Below, piece after piece: positions 1 through 6,959 of a stretch of 25,427 bases of DNA. The stretch comes from CAVVSD01 sp963757125 (lineage in GTDB: Bacteria; Actinomycetota; Thermoleophilia; Solirubrobacterales; Solirubrobacteraceae): contig CAVWQP010000007.1 in assembly GCA_963757125.1 (NCBI GenBank), positions 1-25,427 of the forward strand, written 5' to 3'. A model generated the notes under the pieces. The model did not search any database. It saw nothing but the letters and a program-made list of their open reading frames with translations, and was not told where the DNA came from. Each line of letters opens with the position of its first letter. Within the stretch, counting starts at the first letter, position 1. A program made the position numbers and the translations under genes.

Positions 1-2
1 GG

Positions 3-449
3 AAGCGCATGAAGGTCATGCGCGAGCGCATCGAGGCGATGAAGGAGATCTGGACGCAGGACGAGGCCAGCTACCACGGCGAGTTCGTGGACTTCGAGCG
101 GATCTGGTCCTGGCCCAAGCCCGCCCAGTGGCCGCACCCGCCCGTGCTCGTCGGGGGCAACGGGCCGACCGTCCTCGACCGCGTGCTCGCCTACGGCGAC
201 GCGTGGATCCCCAACTACGGCTTCCCCGACGTCATGGACAAGATCGTCGAGCTGCGCGAGCGCTCCGACGGCCGCGAGATCCCGGTCATCGCGTTCGGCG
301 TCCCCGCCGACCCGGCCAAGCTCGCCGAGCTGGAGGAGGCGGGCGTCAAGCGCGCGGTGCACTGGCTGCCGTCGACGACACGGGGGCCGATCGAGCGGGC
401 GCTCGACCGCTTCGAGGACGCCCTCGCGGAGCTGCGCGGAGAGACCTGA
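3..449 (+). CDS. LLM-class F420-dependent oxidoreductase, C-terminal part
   Basis: The 5' end lies outside the window: the frame is already open at base 3 and the first in-window ATG (9) is internal. What remains is the C-terminal half of a luciferase-like monooxygenase fold. Visible are the conserved helix with E-I-W preceding Y-H-G-E-F, the P-x-P-x-P-P-V-L-V-G-G-N-G-P strand and loop, and the final barrel helices ending R-F-E-D-A-L-A-E-L. Family members usually use reduced coenzyme F420 (some FMN) to reduce or oxidise small organic substrates in the cytosol. The substrate cannot be told from sequence. It opens a plus-strand operon: the next gene starts 2 bases after its TGA. A second, separate member of the family lies at 4603-5472. 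Confidence 0.88.
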   Translation, partial: KRMKVMRERIEAMKEIWTQDEASYHGEFVDFERIWSWPKPAQWPHPPVLVGGNGPTVLDRVLAYGDAWIPNYGFPDVMDKIVELRERSDGREIPVIAFGVPADPAKLAELEEAGVKRAVHWLPSTTRGPIERALDRFEDALAELRGET

Positions 450-451
450 GG

Positions 452-880
452 ATGACCGGGGACGAGGCCCACCGGCGGTTCGCGGCGGCGCGCGTCGCGC
501 GTCTCGCGACCGCGGACGCCGAGGGCGTGCCGCACGTCGTCCCGGTCGTCTTCGCCGTCGAGGGCGACACCGTCGTCGTCGCGGTCGACCACAAGCCGAA
601 GCGCACGACGGCGCTGAAGCGCCTGGCGAACGTCCGCGCCAACCCGCGCGTCGCGCTGCTCGCCGACCACTACGCCGACGACGACTGGGACGCCCTGTGG
701 TGGGCCCGGGCCGACGACGCCGACCGTGCACGAGCCGGGCTCGCCAGCGGCCGCGCATGCCGTCGAGCTGCTCGCGGAGCGCTACCCGCAGCACCGGGCG
801 CGACCGCCCGAGGGCCCCGTCCTCAGCGTCGCCGTGACGCGCTGGTCGGCTGGTCGGCTCGATCGGATCCTCGCGCATGA
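452..880 (+). pseudogene. F420-dependent PPOX-class oxidoreductase (TIGR03668-like), two frameshifts
   Basis: The N-terminal part from ATG 452 shows a split-barrel flavin/F420-binding fold: R-V-A-R-L-A-T-A-D-A-E-G-V-P-H-V-V-P-V-V-F, then K-P-K-R-T-T-A-L-K-R-L and a D-D-W-D-A-L-W-W strand. After about base 715 the homologous protein continues one frame over (H-A-V-E-L-L-A-E-R-Y-P-Q, then P-V-L-S-V-A-V-T-R-W-S). It returns to the first frame near base 848 to end G-W-S-A-R at TGA 878-880. Restored, it would be about 143 residues, a normal length for the family, and the restored stop overlaps the next ATG as ATGA. Intact protein-level similarity on both sides suggests sequencing indels rather than an old pseudogene. 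A GGAGAG at 438-443 is a good ribosome site. Confidence 0.8.
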
Positions 881-1116
881 GCGATGCCTCGCCGACGCGC
901 TACATCTGGGCGCTGCTGAACGAGCACGGACTGCTCCCCGAGCTGGGGGACCGTTCGGTACGAGGCGGGTCGCCCGCCGTCACCTTCGAGGAGATCATCG
1001 AGCGCGTCCGGGGCTGCCCCGCGTTCCCGATGACGCCGGCCCAGGTCGACGAGGCGCTGCACCAGGAGCTCTGGGACGGCCCCAGCGGGGACAACCCGGG
1101 GCGCATCATCCTCTAG
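877..1116 (+). CDS. Hypothetical 79-residue protein between F420 PPOX and GMC genes
   Basis: I do not recognise this protein. It is a short soluble acidic protein without membrane segment or signal peptide; its middle (E-E-I-I-E-R-V-R-G-C-P-A-F-P) and its end (W-D-G-P-S-G-D-N-P-G-R-I-I-L) look ordered. The start is fixed by context: ATG 877 overlaps the preceding TGA as ATGA, and its TAG (1114-1116) overlaps the next GTG as TAGTG. Being coupled on both sides inside an operon of redox enzymes makes a real gene likely, perhaps a small partner of the PPOX or of the GMC complex. That role is inference only. Confidence 0.7.
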   Translation: MSDASPTRYIWALLNEHGLLPELGDRSVRGGSPAVTFEEIIERVRGCPAFPMTPAQVDEALHQELWDGPSGDNPGRIIL

Positions 1117-1616
1117 TGCGGGCCGGGGACGCCGGGGGCGTCTACGTCGCACCGGAGGAGGTCGGCGAGCCGCTCGTCCTCGACGCGGACGAGCGCGCGA
1201 TCCTCGGCGCGTGGGCCGACCGCCTCGTTCCCGGTGACGGGACCTGGCCGCCCGCGACCGCGACGCCCGTGGTCGGCTACATCGACGCGCTCATGGACCG
1301 CGCGCCCGCGATCGCGCCCGCGGTGCGGTCGGCGCTCGGGTGGCTCGCAGAGCGCGGATTCCTCGAGCTCGGGTCCGAGGAGCAGGTCGCGGCGCTGCGC
1401 GAGCTCGAAGCCGATCCGACGCTCGGGCCCGTGTTCTTCTCGGTGCTGGAGATGACGCTGGAGGCGTACTACCGCGATCCGGCCGTCGAGGCGGTGGTCG
1501 AGGCGCGGACGGGCTTCAGCTCGCGGCGGCCGATGGTGGGCACGCCGCTGCCGCCGTTCGATCCGGCGCGGCTGGACCGCGTGCGCGCCCTGCCTCCCCG
1601 GCACCGCTCCACGTGA
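1116..1616 (+). CDS. Gluconate 2-dehydrogenase subunit 3-like protein (gamma subunit of GMC dehydrogenase)
   Basis: About 166 residues from GTG 1116, which overlaps the previous stop. The helical pattern fits the gluconate 2-dehydrogenase subunit 3 family (Pfam 13618): L-D-A-D-E-R-A-I-L-G-A-W-A-D-R-L-V-P near the start, V-V-G-Y-I-D-A-L in the middle, and T-L-E-A-Y-Y-R-D-P later, where Y-Y-x-D/H-P is typical. In known complexes this subunit is needed for folding or export of the flavoprotein encoded beside it. Here the GMC gene follows with a 4-base GTGA overlap, so the pair should be made together. No twin-arginine or Sec signal is seen at the N-terminus, unlike exported family members, so this complex may be cytoplasmic. 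Confidence 0.82.
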   Translation: MRAGDAGGVYVAPEEVGEPLVLDADERAILGAWADRLVPGDGTWPPATATPVVGYIDALMDRAPAIAPAVRSALGWLAERGFLELGSEEQVAALRELEADPTLGPVFFSVLEMTLEAYYRDPAVEAVVEARTGFSSRRPMVGTPLPPFDPARLDRVRALPPRHRST

Positions 1617-3199
1617 CCCAGGTCGCGGACGTCCTGGTCGTCGGCGGCGGCGCGGCGGGCGCCGCCCTCGCGTGGCGGCTGTCGCAGCACGGCGCGGACG
1701 TCCTGGTCCTCGAACAGGGCGACTGGGTCCCCGACGACGACATCCCCAAGCGCCACGCCGACTGGCAGGTGCGCGCGCGGCGCTACTGGAGCCCGAGCGC
1801 GGCCCGGCGCGGGTGGCCGGCCGACTACCCGGTGCGCAACCTGGGCGCCAACCCCGTCGACGCGTTCGTCTACTCGGCGGTCGGCGGCAGCGCGACGGGC
1901 TGGGGTGGTGCGTTCTGGCGCTTCCTGCCGTCGGACTTCCGCGGCGCGACGCTCGACGGCTTCGGGCGCGACTGGCCCATCGGCTACGAGGACCTCGAGC
2001 GCTACTACGAGATCAACGAGGCCGAGATGGGCATGTCCGGCATCGCCGGGGACCCGACGGCACCGCCGACGCCCGAGGCGCCGCTGCCGCCCGTCTCCAT
2101 GGGTGCGATGGGCGAGCGCTGGATCGACGGCTTCGAGCGGCTCGGCTGGTATTGGTGGGTGCAGCACCAGGCGATCGCGTCGCGCGACTACCGGGGCCGG
2201 CCGGCGTGCACGAACAACGGGCACTGCACGTACGGCTGCCCGACCGGCGCGCTGGCGACGCCCGCGAACACGTACTGGCCCGAGGCGCTGCGCGACGGCG
2301 TGCGGCTGCAGACGGGCGCGCGCGTTCGCGAGATCACCCTCGACACCCGCGGGCGCGCGGACGGCGTGCTCTACCACGCGGCCGACGGCTCGGTGCAACG
2401 CGCAACCGCCCCCGTGGTCGTGCTCGCCGGCAACGGGCTGGGAACGCCGCGGCTGCTGCTCATGTCGTCGTCGCCCGCCTTCCCCGACGGGCTGGCGAAC
2501 TCCAGCGGCATGGTCGGCCGCAACCTCATGGTCCACGTGCAGACGACGGTCATCGGGCACTTCCCGGAGCGCACCGGCGCCGACCACGGGCCGTGGGGCG
2601 CGACGGCGACGACGCGGCACTTCTACGAGACCGACACGTCCCGCGACTTCAAGCGCGGGTTCATCATCACGGCGATGCGCGGGTTCGACCCGCTCGACAC
2701 CGCGCTGCAGACGGCGGGCTGGGGCGAGGGGCACCACGCGGCGCTCGAGCACCACCTCAACCACGAGGCCGTGTGCTGGGTCTGCGGCGACGACGAGCCC
2801 GAGCCGCACAACCGCGTCGAGCTCGACCACGAGCGCGTGGACGGGTTCGGCCTGCCTGGCGTCGTGACGCACTACACGCTGTCGGAGAACTCGCGCCGCA
2901 TCGGCGAGGCGGGGATCGAGAAGGCGACGGAGCTCTGCTTCGCGGCGGGCGCGGACTCCGTGCGGGTGCTCGGGTTCGACACGCTGCTGGGCTGGCACCT
3001 GCTGGGCACGGCCCGCATGGGCGCTGACCCAGACGACTCGGTCGTCGACGCCTGGAACCGCTGCCACGACGTCCCGAACCTGCTCGTCGTCGACGGGTCG
3101 GTGATGGCGACGGGCGCGTCCGTCAACCCGACCCACACGGTGCAGGCGCTCGCGCTGCGCGCGGCGGACGGGATCTGGGAGCGCCGGCGGGACGGGTGA
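1613..3199 (+). CDS. GMC family FAD-dependent oxidoreductase with candidate Fe-S cysteine motif
   Basis: A 528-residue flavoprotein starting at GTG 1613, inside the stop of the gamma-subunit gene. The N-terminus carries the dinucleotide-binding G-G-G-A-A-G (residues 11-16) and a glutamate ending the second strand (V-L-V-L-E-Q-G). The C-terminus has the GMC signature: G-W-H-L-L-G-T-A-R-M-G, V-D-G-S-V and N-P-T-H-T, with the paired active-site histidines. Cysteines C199, C205 and C209 form C-x5-C-x3-C, the spacing I recall for the 3Fe-4S cluster of bacterial FAD glucose dehydrogenase complexes. It probably oxidises an alcohol or sugar and passes electrons through the cluster. No cytochrome c subunit gene follows, so the acceptor is unknown. 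It ends 1 base from the convergent SDR gene. Confidence 0.9.
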   Translation: MTQVADVLVVGGGAAGAALAWRLSQHGADVLVLEQGDWVPDDDIPKRHADWQVRARRYWSPSAARRGWPADYPVRNLGANPVDAFVYSAVGGSATGWGGAFWRFLPSDFRGATLDGFGRDWPIGYEDLERYYEINEAEMGMSGIAGDPTAPPTPEAPLPPVSMGAMGERWIDGFERLGWYWWVQHQAIASRDYRGRPACTNNGHCTYGCPTGALATPANTYWPEALRDGVRLQTGARVREITLDTRGRADGVLYHAADGSVQRATAPVVVLAGNGLGTPRLLLMSSSPAFPDGLANSSGMVGRNLMVHVQTTVIGHFPERTGADHGPWGATATTRHFYETDTSRDFKRGFIITAMRGFDPLDTALQTAGWGEGHHAALEHHLNHEAVCWVCGDDEPEPHNRVELDHERVDGFGLPGVVTHYTLSENSRRIGEAGIEKATELCFAAGADSVRVLGFDTLLGWHLLGTARMGADPDDSVVDAWNRCHDVPNLLVVDGSVMATGASVNPTHTVQALALRAADGIWERRRDG

Positions 3200-3200
3200 G

Positions 3201-3953
3201 CTACATCCACATCCCGCCGTTCGGCGACAGGGTCTGCCCCGTGTAGAACGACCCGTCGTCGCTCGCCAGGAACAGGATCGTCCCCGCGAGCTCGCGGGCG
3301 CTCGCCATCCGGTTGATCGGCGCGAGGTCGATGACCTCCTGGCGCGCCTCGTCGGGGATCGAGTTGAGCATCGGGGTGTCGATCGCGCCCGGGCAGACGA
3401 CGTTCACCCGGATGCCGTCGGCAGCGAGGCCGCCGGCCGCCGCGCGGGTGAGGCCGAGCACGCCCGCCTTCGACGCCGGGTAGTAGATGTTCAGCGGGTA
3501 GCCGACGAGCGCGGAGACGCTCGCGATGTTCACGATCGACCCGCCGCCCGCGGCCCGCATGAGCGGGACCGCCGCGCGCACCGTGTAGAAGCTGCCCGTC
3601 AGGTTGATCGCGACGACCTGGTCCCAGTCGTCGTCGGTGATGTCCAACAGGAAGTGCGTGCTCGGGTCGATCTCGCCCTTCGGCCCGCTCACGCCGGCGG
3701 CGTTCACGAGCACGTCCAGGCGGCCGTGCTCGGACGACACGCGCTCGAACGCGGCGTTCACCTGCGCGCTGTCGGAGACGTCGACGACCTGCGTCGACAC
3801 GCCGTCGATCCCACGGGCGGTCTCCTCGAGCCCGGCCTCGTCGATGTCGACCGCGACCACGGTCGCGCCCTCCTCGGCGAACCGCTGCGTCGTCGCACGG
3901 CCGATCCCCGATCCCCCGCCCGTGACCAGGGCGACCTTGTCCTTCAGCAGCAT
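3201..3953 (-). CDS. SDR family NAD(P)-dependent oxidoreductase (FabG-like)
   Basis: A complete classical short-chain dehydrogenase of 250 residues. Motifs are in the expected order: T-G-G-G-S-G-I-G cofactor loop (residues 11-18), N-A-A-G (84-87), active-site Asn117 in I-N-L-T-G, Ser145, and catalytic Tyr158-x3-Lys162 in Y-P-A-S-K. D36 after the second strand (V-A-V-D-I-D) favours NAD over NADP. The C-terminus S-P-N-G-G-M-W-M is typical of the family. The ATG at 3953 has a strong ribosome site, GGAGGAGAGGG, just upstream. It is the last of three minus-strand genes (luciferase-like, GST-like, SDR), about 30 bases after the GST stop. Substrate is unknown; a hydroxy-acyl or alcohol substrate is usual. 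Confidence 0.93.
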   Translation of the reverse strand: MLLKDKVALVTGGGSGIGRATTQRFAEEGATVVAVDIDEAGLEETARGIDGVSTQVVDVSDSAQVNAAFERVSSEHGRLDVLVNAAGVSGPKGEIDPSTHFLLDITDDDWDQVVAINLTGSFYTVRAAVPLMRAAGGGSIVNIASVSALVGYPLNIYYPASKAGVLGLTRAAAGGLAADGIRVNVVCPGAIDTPMLNSIPDEARQEVIDLAPINRMASARELAGTILFLASDDGSFYTGQTLSPNGGMWM

Positions 3954-3983
3954 CCGTCCCTCTCCTCCGTCGAAGCCGACTGT

Positions 3984-4592
3984 CTATGCAGCGGCGCTCA
4001 GGCCGACCGCCGCGACCGCACGCTCGCGCGCCGGGCGCGCCTCGAGCCGCTCGACCCACGCCGCGATCGCAGGGAAGCCCTCCGCGTGCCCGAGCCCGAC
4101 GATGTCGGAGGCGAGCGATCCCATGACCACGTCGGCGACGGTCAGTGAGTCGCCCACGAGGAACTCGCGACCGTCCAGCGCGCGCTCGACCACCTCGAGG
4201 CGTTCCTGCAGCAGCGCGCGCGCCGCCGTCATCGCCTCCGGGTCGGTCGTGCGGTGCGGCAGCAGCGGGAGGAACGCGGGCTCGATCTCGGTCATCGCGA
4301 ACAGCACCCACTGGTAGACGAGCGCTCGGTCCCGCGATCCCGGCGGCGGGATCAGTCCCGCCTCCGGCACCAGGTCGGCGATGTGCATGCAGACCGCGGC
4401 GGACTCGTACAGCACGCCGTCGTCGTCCTCCAGCACCGGCACGCGGCCCAGCGGGTGGCGCTCGAGGTGCTCGGCGGCGCGCGTCTCGTCCATGCTCAGG
4501 CGGACGATCTCGAAGGGGGCTCCCGCCTCCTCCAGGGTCCAGGCGGCCCGCACTGGGCGGCCGGCCCTCGGTCGGTGGTAGAGGCGGATCAC
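3984..4592 (-). CDS. Glutathione S-transferase-fold protein
   Basis: A complete 202-residue protein with an N-terminal thioredoxin-like domain: I-R-L-Y-H-R, G-R-V-P-V-L-E-D with the cis-proline, then the Y-E-S-A-A-V thiol-binding turn. An all-helical C-terminal domain follows, with the F-L-V-G-D-S-L-T-V-A-D-V folding motif. The usual Ser/Cys/Tyr of the first loop is replaced by R-A-G-R-P, so classical glutathione activation is not assured. Most actinobacteria lack glutathione, so the partner may be another thiol, or the enzyme may be an isomerase. I chose GTG 4592 because the fold starts there and a TAGGTT hexamer sits 7 bases upstream. The frame is open further upstream but would overlap the previous gene. 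Confidence 0.88.
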   Translation of the reverse strand: MIRLYHRPRAGRPVRAAWTLEEAGAPFEIVRLSMDETRAAEHLERHPLGRVPVLEDDDGVLYESAAVCMHIADLVPEAGLIPPPGSRDRALVYQWVLFAMTEIEPAFLPLLPHRTTDPEAMTAARALLQERLEVVERALDGREFLVGDSLTVADVVMGSLASDIVGLGHAEGFPAIAAWVERLEARPARERAVAAVGLSAAA

Positions 4593-4599
4593 GGGCGGC

Positions 4600-4605
4600 A
4601 ACCTA
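4600..4605 (-). promoter_or_regulatory. -10 element for leaderless GST-like gene
   Basis: TAGGTT on the minus strand, 7 bases before GTG 4592. Its TAG is also the stop codon of the upstream luciferase-like gene. The spacing puts transcription start at or next to the start codon, so a leaderless mRNA is inferred. Confidence 0.45.
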
Positions 4606-5472
4606 CAGCTCACGCAGCCGCGGCAGCACGCGCTCCCCGATGTCACGCACGAGCCCGGGCGGGTCGTCGGTGCCCGGCACGAGCATCACCTTCTCGATGC
4701 CGACGCGCGCGTAGCCCTCCATCTCCTTGAGGAAGGCGTCGACGTCCTCCGACGGGTCGGTCATCGCGAGGATCGTGCGCTCGATCTCGGCCGGGTCGCG
4801 GCCCTCCGTCTCGCAGTGGCCGGCAAGCACCTCGAGCTTGTGCGCGACCTCGTCGTGGCCGGCGGGGAAGAGGTTGCAGGCGTCCGCGTAGCGGGCGACG
4901 AACCGCAGCGTCTTGCGCTCCCCGCTACCGCCGATGAGGATCTTCGGACGCGGCGAGGAGATCGGCGCCGGGCGGCAGATCGTCTCCGCGAGCTGGAAGT
5001 GCTTGCCCTCGTAGGGGCCCTCGTCGTCGCTCCACATCTGGAGGCAGATCTGCAGCGTCTCCTCCAGGCGCTCGAACCGCTCGCCCATCGACGGGTACGG
5101 CACGCCGAGCCCGAGGTGCTCGCGCTCGTACCACGCCGCCCCGATGCCGAGCATGCCGCGGCCGCCGGAGAGGACGTCGAGCGTCGTCATCGTCTTGGCC
5201 AGGAGCCCCGGGTGGCGGTAGGTGACGCCGGTGACCAGCAGGCCCAGCGTCATGCGCTCGGTCTGGCCCGCGAGGAACCCGAGGGCCGTGTAGCCCTCCA
5301 GCATCGGCTCGAGCGCGCCCCCCAGCCCCTCGAGCTGGAAGAAGTGGTCCATGAGGGTGAAGTTCGTGCAGCCGATCTCCTCCGCCGCGCGGGCGGTATC
5401 GAGGAGGGTCGGCGCGGCGCGCTCGGCGCCGCCGGGGAGCGTGAAGTTCGCGTAGTGGATGCCAAGTTCCAT
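4603..5472 (-). CDS. LLM-class F420-dependent oxidoreductase
   Basis: A complete 289-residue luciferase-like TIM-barrel protein. Recognisable are the N-terminal strand M-E-L-G-I-H-Y, T-L-M-D-H-F-F (third strand), the G-L-L-V-T-G-V-T-Y-R-H-P segment, L-D-V-L-S-G-G-R with the G-I-G-A-A-W-Y-E-R-E-H motif, and P-K-I-L-I-G-G-S-G-E-R before a long helical end. The G-I-G-A-x-W-x-x-x-E-H pattern is typical of F420-using actinobacterial members. Substrate unknown. The frame is open upstream, but homology begins at ATG 5472, which has a TAGATG hexamer 7 bases before it and no clear ribosome site, fitting a leaderless start. It heads the run into the GST-like and SDR genes. Confidence 0.92.
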   Translation of the reverse strand: MELGIHYANFTLPGGAERAAPTLLDTARAAEEIGCTNFTLMDHFFQLEGLGGALEPMLEGYTALGFLAGQTERMTLGLLVTGVTYRHPGLLAKTMTTLDVLSGGRGMLGIGAAWYEREHLGLGVPYPSMGERFERLEETLQICLQMWSDDEGPYEGKHFQLAETICRPAPISSPRPKILIGGSGERKTLRFVARYADACNLFPAGHDEVAHKLEVLAGHCETEGRDPAEIERTILAMTDPSEDVDAFLKEMEGYARVGIEKVMLVPGTDDPPGLVRDIGERVLPRLREL

Positions 5473-5479
5473 GCGAAGG

Positions 5480-5485
5480 CATCTA
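5480..5485 (-). promoter_or_regulatory. Putative -10 element for the luciferase-like gene
   Basis: TAGATG on the minus strand, 7 bases before ATG 5472. It matches the TAxxxx-N7-start arrangement repeated in this window, although the last base is not T. The identification rests on spacing only. Confidence 0.35.
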
Positions 5486-5507
5486 CCCGCCCTGCACCGG
5501 TACGAGC

Positions 5508-5537
5508 GCGGGCGGGACGCACCGGCGCCCCGCCCGC
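5508..5537. terminator. GC-rich hairpin between two minus-strand genes (possible terminator)
   Basis: GCGGGCGGG (5508-5516) pairs perfectly with CCCGCCCGC (5529-5537) across a 12-base loop. It lies between the end of the small membrane protein gene and the promoter of the luciferase-like gene. There is no T-run on either side, so it is not a classical intrinsic terminator. It could stop or insulate transcription, or be a chance product of high GC. Confidence 0.4.
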
Positions 5538-5573
5538 GGGTCCTCCCCATTGCCCCAGTCCGGTCGCGGCCGG

Positions 5574-5822
5574 TCACGCTGAGCTCGATGAGCCCGATCG
5601 GCTGAGCGCGGCGAGAGCCACGGCCGACGCGAAGGACCACCACTTGAGGGCGCGCTGGCCCACGTGCTCGCGGACGGCGTCGGCCGCCGCGATGAGGATC
5701 ATGACCGCGCCGCCCGCGACGAACAGCCACTGCAGGGTGCCGCCGGTCCAGACCTGGCCGGCGACCACGAGGAAGCCTGCCGTGAGCAGAAGTGCCAGCC
5801 GGGAGATGAAGTGCGTGCGCAT
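5574..5822 (-). CDS. Small hypothetical membrane protein (82 residues)
   Basis: From ATG 5822 the protein begins M-R-T-H-F-I-S-R and has hydrophobic segments at about residues 8-26, 31-48 and 62-75, with W and R/K residues at the edges, so it is an integral membrane protein with two or three passes. The tail is rich in serine. Upstream GAGAGGA gives a plausible ribosome site. I do not recognise the family, and no neighbour suggests a role. The frame is open further upstream, but that part is arginine-rich and not membrane-like, so the shorter start is preferred. Confidence 0.6.
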   Translation of the reverse strand: MRTHFISRLALLLTAGFLVVAGQVWTGGTLQWLFVAGGAVMILIAAADAVREHVGQRALKWWSFASAVALAALSRSGSSSSA

Positions 5823-5897
5823 CGCTGCGCTCCTCTCATCGTTGTCGGCGGGCGGCCGGTGCCGGGATCGGCCCCGGCGTCCGTCGGTCCCTTTTGA

Positions 5898-6125
5898 TTG
5901 CACGCGCAGCTGCTGCACGCCCCCGGCGGCGAGCTGCACGGACGCGATCTCCAGGAGGAGCAGCTCGGCCTGCATCACCCGACCGCCAGCCACCACCTCC
6001 GCAAGCTCGTCCGCGCGGGCATCCTGGTCCGCGAGCAGCGCGGCCCGTACGGCTACTACCGGGTCGCCCCCGGTGCGCTGGAGGACCTCTGCCGCGTGCT
6101 CGGCGGCGGCCTAGCCTCCCGAGGC
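5898..6125 (+). pseudogene. ArsR-type winged-helix remnant, in frame with downstream NmrA-like gene
   Basis: About 76 codons encode the second half of an ArsR-type DNA-binding domain: L-L-H-A-P-G-G-E-L, R-D-L-Q-E, then the recognition helix P-T-A-S-H-H-L-R-K-L-V-R-A-G-I-L and the wing with G-Y-Y-R-V. The usual first helices (about 25-30 residues) are missing: a TGA at 5895-5897 stands just before TTG 5898, and none of the upstream frames supplies them. At the other end there is no stop before the NmrA-like ATG at 6126, so the frame reads straight through. It could be a decayed regulator, a frameshifted gene, or an unusual regulator-enzyme fusion. I favour a remnant. Confidence 0.55.
6112..6117 (+). 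promoter_or_regulatory. -10 element for NmrA-like gene
   Basis: TAGCCT lies 8 bases before ATG 6126. It supports separate, nearly leaderless transcription of the NmrA-like gene from ATG 6126 rather than translation as part of the ArsR frame. Confidence 0.4.
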
Positions 6126-6959
6126 ATGGCCATCCTCGTGACCGGCGCGACCGGCAACGTCGGCGGCGCGCTCGTGAGCGCCCTCCATGCCGACGGCGTG
6201 GACGTGCGCGCGCTCGCCCGAGATCCGTCCAAGGCGTCGTTCCCCGACGGCGTCAGGACGATCGCCGGCGACCTCACCCGGCCCGCGGACTGGGCCGGCG
6301 CCCTCGAAGGCGTCGACGGCGTGTTCCTCCTCAGCGGCTACGACCGCATGACCGATCTGCTGTCCCTCGCGCGCGGCGCGGGGGTCCGCCGGGCCGTCCT
6401 CCTCTCCGGGAGCACCGTGGAGGGCAGCGACCTCGACAACGCGGTCGCGCGCTACCAGATGCAAGCCGAAGCCGACGTCCGCGCCTCCGGCCTGGAGTGG
6501 ACGTTCCTGCGGCCGAACAGCTTCATGACCAACGCGCTGGACTGGGCCGAGCAGGTCCGCGCCGGCGACGTCGTGCGCGCGCCGTTCGACGGCGTGCACG
6601 TCGCGACGATCGATCCCGCAGACATCGCGGCGGTCGCGGCGCACGCCCTCGTCGAGGGCGACCTCGGCGGCCGCGCACTGCGCCTGAGCGGGCCCGAGTC
6701 GCTCGCGCCGGCCGACCGCGTCCGCATCCTGGGCGAGGTCCTGGGGCGCGCGCTGCGCTACGACGCGCAGTCCGACTCGGAGGCCGCCGCGCAGATGCAC
6801 GCCACGCTGCCCGCCGGCTACGCCGACGCGTTCCTGAGCTTCTTCGCGCTCGGCACGCTCGACGAGTCCGTCGTGCAGCCGACGGTTCGCGACGTGCTCG
6901 GTCGCGAGCCGGCGACGTTCGCCGCGTGGGTGCGGGCGCACCGCGACGCGTTCGCCTGA
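6126..6959 (+). CDS. NmrA-like / atypical SDR NAD(P)-binding protein
   Basis: A 277-residue Rossmann-fold protein starting with the atypical-SDR glycine motif V-T-G-A-T-G-N-V-G-G (residues 5-14), followed by A-L-A-R-D at the end of the second strand, a good NADP-binding pattern. The active-site region reads R-R-A-V-L-L-S-G-S-T with no clear Y-x3-K, and L-E-W-T-F-L-R-P-N-S-F-M is the usual NmrA/quinone-oxidoreductase-like core. Relatives include QorB-type NAD(P)H:quinone reductases and redox-sensing NmrA proteins; the function here is undetermined. ATG 6126 is chosen over the longer in-frame start at 5898 because the fold begins there. Its TGA abuts the CorA stop on the other strand. Confidence 0.87.
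   Translation: MAILVTGATGNVGGALVSALHADGVDVRALARDPSKASFPDGVRTIAGDLTRPADWAGALEGVDGVFLLSGYDRMTDLLSLARGAGVRRAVLLSGSTVEGSDLDNAVARYQMQAEADVRASGLEWTFLRPNSFMTNALDWAEQVRAGDVVRAPFDGVHVATIDPADIAAVAAHALVEGDLGGRALRLSGPESLAPADRVRILGEVLGRALRYDAQSDSEAAAQMHATLPAGYADAFLSFFALGTLDESVVQPTVRDVLGREPATFAAWVRAHRDAFA

Noticed and set aside
726..1616. A single 296-residue protein joining PPOX-like and gluconate-dehydrogenase-like parts
   Set aside because: The join is made by a frameshift in the PPOX gene and passes out of frame through the 79-residue gene; the real start of the second protein is GTG 1116.
1469..3136. Long minus-strand open frame opposite the GMC gene
   Set aside because: Arginine- and valine-rich translation without motifs; the plus strand encodes a clear flavoprotein.
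4816..6114. Plus-strand open frame of 432 codons antisense to the luciferase-like gene
   Set aside because: Composition typical of antisense shadow; no motif; the minus strand carries a clear F420 enzyme and a membrane protein.
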